Assembly (NCBI GenBank): GCA_018613055.1
Contig: JAGGQZ010000001.1
Span: 90,348-154,347 of the forward strand
Origin: Chryseobacterium sp. ISL-80
GTDB lineage: Bacteria > Bacillota > Bacilli > Bacillales > Cytobacillaceae
DNA length: 64,000 nt
Direction: 5' to 3'
Of the stretch, positions 59,587 to 64,000 are shown piece by piece. The notes under the pieces are model-generated. The model was not told the DNA's origin, searched no databases, and saw nothing but the letters and a program-made list of their open reading frames with translations. Position 1 is the stretch's first letter. The number at the start of each line of letters is the position of its first letter. The position numbers were made by a program, and so were the translations under genes.

Positions 59587-62500
59587 TTGTTTTTAAAACG
59601 ATTAGATGTGGTCGGCTTTAAATCGTTTGCCGAGAGAATCTCTGTCGAATTCGTTCCGGGCGTGACCGCTGTCGTAGGACCGAATGGAAGCGGAAAGAGC
59701 AATATCACCGATTCCATTCGCTGGGTTCTAGGGGAACAATCAGCCCGGTCGCTACGAGGCGCAAAGATGGAGGATATTATTTTTGCCGGCAGTGATTCAC
59801 GAAAACCGCTTAATTTTGCAGAAGTCACATTAACCCTTGATAACGAAGACCAAGCTTTGCCGCTCGATTATAACGAAGTGAGTGTAACAAGACGTGTCTA
59901 CCGATCAGGAGATAGTGAATACTTAATCAATAAACAGAATTGCAGACTGAAGGATATTGTCGATTTATTCATGGATTCCGGACTTGGACGAGAAGCCTTC
60001 TCCATCATCAGCCAGGGAAGGGTTGAAGAAATCCTCAACAGCAAGCCTGAAGAACGGAGGACCATCTTTGAAGAAGCGGCTGGAGTCCTAAAGTATAAAT
60101 CACGGAAGAAAAAAGCAGAAAGCAAGCTGTTCGAAACGCAGGAGAACTTAAACCGTGTAACTGACATCATCCATGAGCTTGAAGGCCAGGTTGAGCCTTT
60201 GAAAATCCAGGCATCGATTGCAAAGGATTATCTCCAGCAAAAAGAAGAACTTGAACAGATTGAAGTAGCGCTGACAGCGTATGAAATAGAGGAGCTGCAT
60301 GCCCGCTGGGAGCAGCTCTCTAGGCAGCTGGAACAGCATAAAGAAGATGAAATCAAGCAGTCTGCGATTCTTCAGAAAAAAGAGGCGGAAATTGAAAGAA
60401 TGAGGGATCAGTTGGCTGCGCTGGATGAATCGGTCAGCGATCTTCAAAATGTCCTCCTGCATGCAAGCGAGGAGCTTGAAAAGCTGGAAGGCAGGAGGGA
60501 AGTCCTCAAGGAACGTAAAAAAAATGCCTCTCAGAATAAAGGCCAGCTTGAAAAGAATATTGAGGAACTGACATTCTCCATTGCCAGACTTGAAGAACAG
60601 AAGGCTGAATATGAGCAATCTGTATCTGAGCTGGCGGCAGAGGCGGCTGCGCTGCAAAAAGAGCTTCAGGAAAAACAGGAGCAATTGAAGCTCTATAGCG
60701 AAGATGTCGAGCTCAAGATCGATTCGATCAAAAGTGATTATATCGAGGTGCTGAATGAACAGGCCGGCGCCAAAAATGAAAAAATCTATATCGATCAGCA
60801 GCTCCAGCAGCATGCAGCCAAGGGGTCAAGACTGGATCATGACAATGATCGGTTTGTATCGATTCGCGATGAGATCAATGAAAAGAAAGCTGAAATCGAG
60901 AAGAAGGCCGCTTCGGCACAACTGGAATTGGAAGAACAGGCAAAGCTTTATTTTAATGAACAGAAGAAACTGGAATCGCTAAGAAACAATTATGAGAAGC
61001 AAGAAAAAACACTTTATCAAGCCTATCAGTTCCTGCAGCAGGCGAAATCGAAGAAAGAAATGCTCGAGGAAATGGAAGAAGACTATTCAGGCTTCTTCCA
61101 GGGGGTCAAAGAAGTGTTGAAAGCCAGGAATACCCGTCTTCAAGGGGTAGAGGGAGCCATTGCCGAACTAATCCATGTACCCAAGCAATATGAAACGGCA
61201 ATTGAAACGGCTCTTGGCGGGGCAATGCAGCATATTGTGGTCCAGACGGAAGAAAATGCACGGGCTGCGATCCAGTATCTAAAGCAAAAATCATTTGGCA
61301 GAGCAACCTTCCTGCCTCTCAGCATCATCAAGGGCAAGTATCTGGCAAGCTCTCAGCTATCACTTCTTTCAGGGCACAGCGCCTATATCGGCACTGCAGC
61401 TGATTTGATTCAATATGATCAAAAGTATGCTGAGGTCATAAAGAACCTGCTTGGAAATGTCGTGATTTCAAGAGATTTGAAGGGTGCCAATGAAATAGCG
61501 AAAATGCTGCAATACCGCAGCAGGATCGTGACCCTTGAAGGCGACGTAGTCAATCCGGGCGGTTCGATGACGGGCGGTGCAGTGAAGCAGAAGTCATCAT
61601 CACTTTTAAGCCGTAAAGGTGAATTAGAGGATTTGACCAACAAGCTGGCTGACATGGAAGAGAAAACCAGGACGCTGGAATCGCGGGTAAAAACATTGAA
61701 GGCTGACACGCAATCAAGTGAAGCAAGGCTTGAAGAACTCAGGAAAACCGGAGAAGAGCTTCGTTTCAAGCAGCAGGCCCTGAAAGGTGACCTAAGGGAA
61801 GTCGAGCTGGAACATAAAAATATCAATGAACGTTTGTCTGTCTATGATTCTGAAAAGACCCAGCTTGATACAGACAAGGAAAAGCTTGAATCAAGATTGG
61901 TCGAATTGGATGAGCTGCTGGCAAAGTATCAGCAGACTCTAATTCAATTTGATAAAGAAATAGAAAGACTGACAGAGCTGAAAAACTCGAATTCTACCTC
62001 CAAGGATACGCTTGTTTCTGAAATCAGTGATTTGAAAATCAGCCTGGCTGCAAAGAAAGAGCAGCTTTCGCATGTGAAGGAAAAACTGGATTCTGCAAGC
62101 TTGCAGGCAGAAGAACAATCAGCGAAATTGTCAGTGCTGAAAGAAGACCTGTCACTTCTTTCATCAGAAATGACGGATAGTTCCTCCGGAGAAACTCAGC
62201 TGGAGGAAGCAGCAAAGCGGAAGCTTCAGGATAAAAATGAAACATTGAAGCTGATCGCATCCAGGAGACATGAGAGGCTTGAACTGCAGAACAGGCTCGA
62301 GGACCAGGAATTGGAGTCGAAGGAGCTAAGAAGGCTGCAAAAAGGCATCAATGAAGTCCTCAAGGATGAGGAAGTAAAACTGAACAGGCTAGATGTGGAA
62401 CTGGACAATAAGCTCGCTCATCTTCGCGAAGAGTACCTGCTTTCCTATGAGGGTGCTAAAGAGCAGTATCCGCTGACAATCCCGGCTGATGAAGCAAGAC

Positions 62501-63153
62501 GGAAAGTAAAGCTTATCAAACTGGCGATTGAAGAACTGGGAACCGTCAATCTTGGTGCAATAGAGGAATATGAGAGAGTATCTGAACGTTATGAATTCCT
62601 GCTGGAGCAAAAAAATGACCTCCAGGAAGCAAAGGACACTCTTTTCCTTGTCATCGAGGAAATGGACCAGGAAATGAAGAAGCGTTTTGAGCAGACATTC
62701 ACCGGCATCCGTTCCCACTTCGAACCCGTTTTCCAGGCGTTGTTCGGCGGAGGAAGAGCAGATTTGCGGCTGACCCAGCCTGATGACCTGTTAAACACCG
62801 GTGTCGAAATTGTTGCACAGCCACCCGGGAAAAAGCTTCAGAACCTCGGGCTGTTGTCTGGCGGTGAGCGTGCATTGACGGCGATCGCACTGCTGTTCTC
62901 CATCCTGAAGGTACGTCCAGTCCCATTCTGTATTCTGGATGAAGTGGAAGCGGCATTGGATGAAGCCAATGTATACCGATTCGCCCAATACCTGAAAAAA
63001 TACCGTGATGAAACGCAATTTATTGTCATCACCCACCGAAAAGGTACAATGGAGGAAGCGGATGTCCTGTATGGTGTAACAATGCAGGAATCGGGCGTCT
63101 CCAAGCTTGTGTCCGTCCGGCTGGAGGACTCAAAAGAACTTGTGAAATTGTAA
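59587..63153 (+). CDS. smc: chromosome segregation ATPase SMC
   Basis: SMC forms a dimer with ScpA/ScpB that loads at ParB-parS and aligns chromosome arms. The 1188-residue protein has Walker A GPNGSGKSN (31-39, Lys37). Long coiled coils (about 170-500 and 660-1010) flank a hinge (about 510-650, rich in glycine, ending GGSMTGGAV). The C-terminal head has signature LLSGGERALTAIALLF (about 1089-1104) and Walker B FCILDEVEAALDEAN. The start is TTG at 59587, giving MFLKRLDVVGFKSF, preceded by AAAGGGAGAG; the frame stays open upstream to 59512 without a better start. Confidence 0.97.
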   Translation: MFLKRLDVVGFKSFAERISVEFVPGVTAVVGPNGSGKSNITDSIRWVLGEQSARSLRGAKMEDIIFAGSDSRKPLNFAEVTLTLDNEDQALPLDYNEVSVTRRVYRSGDSEYLINKQNCRLKDIVDLFMDSGLGREAFSIISQGRVEEILNSKPEERRTIFEEAAGVLKYKSRKKKAESKLFETQENLNRVTDIIHELEGQVEPLKIQASIAKDYLQQKEELEQIEVALTAYEIEELHARWEQLSRQLEQHKEDEIKQSAILQKKEAEIERMRDQLAALDESVSDLQNVLLHASEELEKLEGRREVLKERKKNASQNKGQLEKNIEELTFSIARLEEQKAEYEQSVSELAAEAAALQKELQEKQEQLKLYSEDVELKIDSIKSDYIEVLNEQAGAKNEKIYIDQQLQQHAAKGSRLDHDNDRFVSIRDEINEKKAEIEKKAASAQLELEEQAKLYFNEQKKLESLRNNYEKQEKTLYQAYQFLQQAKSKKEMLEEMEEDYSGFFQGVKEVLKARNTRLQGVEGAIAELIHVPKQYETAIETALGGAMQHIVVQTEENARAAIQYLKQKSFGRATFLPLSIIKGKYLASSQLSLLSGHSAYIGTAADLIQYDQKYAEVIKNLLGNVVISRDLKGANEIAKMLQYRSRIVTLEGDVVNPGGSMTGGAVKQKSSSLLSRKGELEDLTNKLADMEEKTRTLESRVKTLKADTQSSEARLEELRKTGEELRFKQQALKGDLREVELEHKNINERLSVYDSEKTQLDTDKEKLESRLVELDELLAKYQQTLIQFDKEIERLTELKNSNSTSKDTLVSEISDLKISLAAKKEQLSHVKEKLDSASLQAEEQSAKLSVLKEDLSLLSSEMTDSSSGETQLEEAAKRKLQDKNETLKLIASRRHERLELQNRLEDQELESKELRRLQKGINEVLKDEEVKLNRLDVELDNKLAHLREEYLLSYEGAKEQYPLTIPADEARRKVKLIKLAIEELGTVNLGAIEEYERVSERYEFLLEQKNDLQEAKDTLFLVIEEMDQEMKKRFEQTFTGIRSHFEPVFQALFGGGRADLRLTQPDDLLNTGVEIVAQPPGKKLQNLGLLSGGERALTAIALLFSILKVRPVPFCILDEVEAALDEANVYRFAQYLKKYRDETQFIVITHRKGTMEEADVLYGVTMQESGVSKLVSVRLEDSKELVKL

Positions 63154-63171
63154 TGAGAGAGGCGATGGACT

Positions 63172-64000
63172 GTGAGTTTTTTCAAGAAATTGAAAGAAAA
63201 ATTTACGACACAGACTGAGAGTGTCACAGAGAAATTCAGAGATGGCTTGACGAAAACGAGGGATAACTTTTCCAATAAAGTGAATGACCTTGTATCCCGT
63301 TATCGTAAAGTCGATGAGGAATTTTTCGAAGAGCTTGAAGAAATCCTCATCCAGGCGGATGTTGGATTCGAAACGGTGATGGAATTAGTCGAGGAACTGA
63401 AGAAAGAGGTTAAGCGACGCAACATCCAGGATACGAAAGATGTCCAGGCTGTCATTTCCGAGAAGCTTGTTGAAATTTATGAAAACGGAGCAGATGAACA
63501 ATCGTTCGACCTGAACATCCAGGAAGATGGATTGACTGTCATCTTGTTCGTAGGAGTCAATGGCGTCGGCAAAACAACGACCATCGGCAAACTGGCCCAT
63601 AAATTCAAGAGTGAAGGAAAGACTGTCCTTCTTGCTGCAGGGGATACATTCCGTGCAGGTGCAATCGAGCAGCTTGAGGTCTGGGGAGAGCGTGTCGGGG
63701 TGGATGTCATCAAGCAGGCAGAAGGCTCCGACCCTGCGGCTGTCATGTATGATGCTGTCCAGTCTGCGAAATCCCGTAAAGCAGATATCCTGATTTGCGA
63801 TACGGCCGGACGTCTTCAAAACAAGGTCAATCTCATGAAGGAACTTGAAAAGGTGAAACGTGTCATTGAACGTGAAGTGCCGGGTGCTCCTCATGAGGTA
63901 TTGCTTGTACTGGATGCCACTACCGGCCAGAACGCACTGATCCAGGCCAAGACGTTCAAGGAAGCGACAGATGTCAGCGGCATCGTTCTGACCAAGCTTG
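63172..64000 (+). CDS. ftsY: signal recognition particle receptor FtsY, 3' end cut off by the window
   Basis: FtsY is the membrane-associated GTPase that receives ribosome-SRP complexes at the translocon. The visible 276 residues start at GTG 63172 ([11 protein letters not shown], after GAGAGGCGATGG). They hold the N domain (about 25-95) and the G domain with P-loop [10 protein letters not shown] (near 127), [16 protein letters not shown] and the LDATTGQNA motif. The frame is still open at the window end. It follows smc by 18 bp, as in B. subtilis. Confidence 0.96.
   Translation, partial: MSFFKKLKEKFTTQTESVTEKFRDGLTKTRDNFSNKVNDLVSRYRKVDEEFFEELEEILIQADVGFETVMELVEELKKEVKRRNIQDTKDVQAVISEKLVEIYENGADEQSFDLNIQEDGLTVILFVGVNGVGKTTTIGKLAHKFKSEGKTVLLAAGDTFRAGAIEQLEVWGERVGVDVIKQAEGSDPAAVMYDAVQSAKSRKADILICDTAGRLQNKVNLMKELEKVKRVIEREVPGAPHEVLLVLDATTGQNALIQAKTFKEATDVSGIVLTKL

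Overview
The window is a stretch of chromosome from a spore-forming Firmicute of the family Bacillaceae. The evidence is gene content and order that follow the Bacillus subtilis dcw-to-ftsY region almost gene for gene: spoIIGA-sigE-sigG, spoVM, PyrR-controlled pyr genes, a T-box upstream of ileS and fapR-plsX-fabD-fabG-acpP. Protein sequences are close to, but not identical with, those of B. subtilis. Several B. subtilis neighbours are absent (bpr, ylmA, sdaAB-sdaAA). I cannot name the genus from sequence alone; a non-subtilis Bacillaceae such as a Mesobacillus-like lineage would fit.

Layout. 1-4.4 kb: two DUF881 genes, sbp, ftsA and ftsZ (cell division). 4.8-7.4 kb: spoIIGA, sigE, sigG (sporulation sigma cascade). 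7.5-11.6 kb: ylmC, ylmD, ylmE, sepF, ylmG, ylmH, divIVA. 11.6-17.2 kb: T-box and ileS, ylyA, lspA, and the pseudouridine synthase gene ylyB. 17.2-29.1 kb: the complete UMP biosynthesis operon pyrR-pyrP-pyrB-pyrC-carA-carB-pyrK-pyrD-pyrF-pyrE, with three PyrR attenuators. 29.1-30.8 kb: rqcH on the minus strand. 31.4-34.1 kb: a calcium P-type ATPase. 34.2-36.2 kb: yloC, remA, gmk, rpoZ. 36.4-48.4 kb: coaBC, priA, def, fmt, rsmB, rlmN, prpC, prkC, rsgA, rpe. 48.5-52.1 kb: thiN, the 26-residue spoVM, rpmB (minus strand), yloU, yloV. 52.4-54.5 kb: recG. 54.7-58.4 kb: fapR, plsX, fabD, fabG, acpP. 58.6-64 kb: rnc, smc and the start of ftsY.

How the genes work together. Most genes are tightly packed, with many ATGA or TAATG start-stop overlaps that imply translational coupling. 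The themes are septum formation and chromosome segregation (FtsA, FtsZ, SepF, DivIVA, SMC), mother-cell and forespore sigma control, de novo pyrimidine synthesis, translation start, finishing and rescue (Def, Fmt, RsmB, RlmN, RsgA, YlmH, RqcH), Ser/Thr phosphorylation (PrkC/PrpC), and membrane lipid synthesis under FapR.

I see no mobile element with a transposase, no prophage, no CRISPR array and no convincing undescribed multigene system. The unusual material is between genes: six A/T-flanked motifs spaced 20-21 bp apart (15.2 kb); three members of a modular intergenic repeat family, with a 116-bp module present or absent (15.5, 31.0 and 54.6 kb); a nested inverted repeat before def; a possible 3' fossil of sdaAA fused to the recG start; an interrupted open frame between ftsZ and spoIIGA; a sigG ribosome-binding site that can be hidden in hairpins; and a three-codon leader ORF coupled to the calcium ATPase start.
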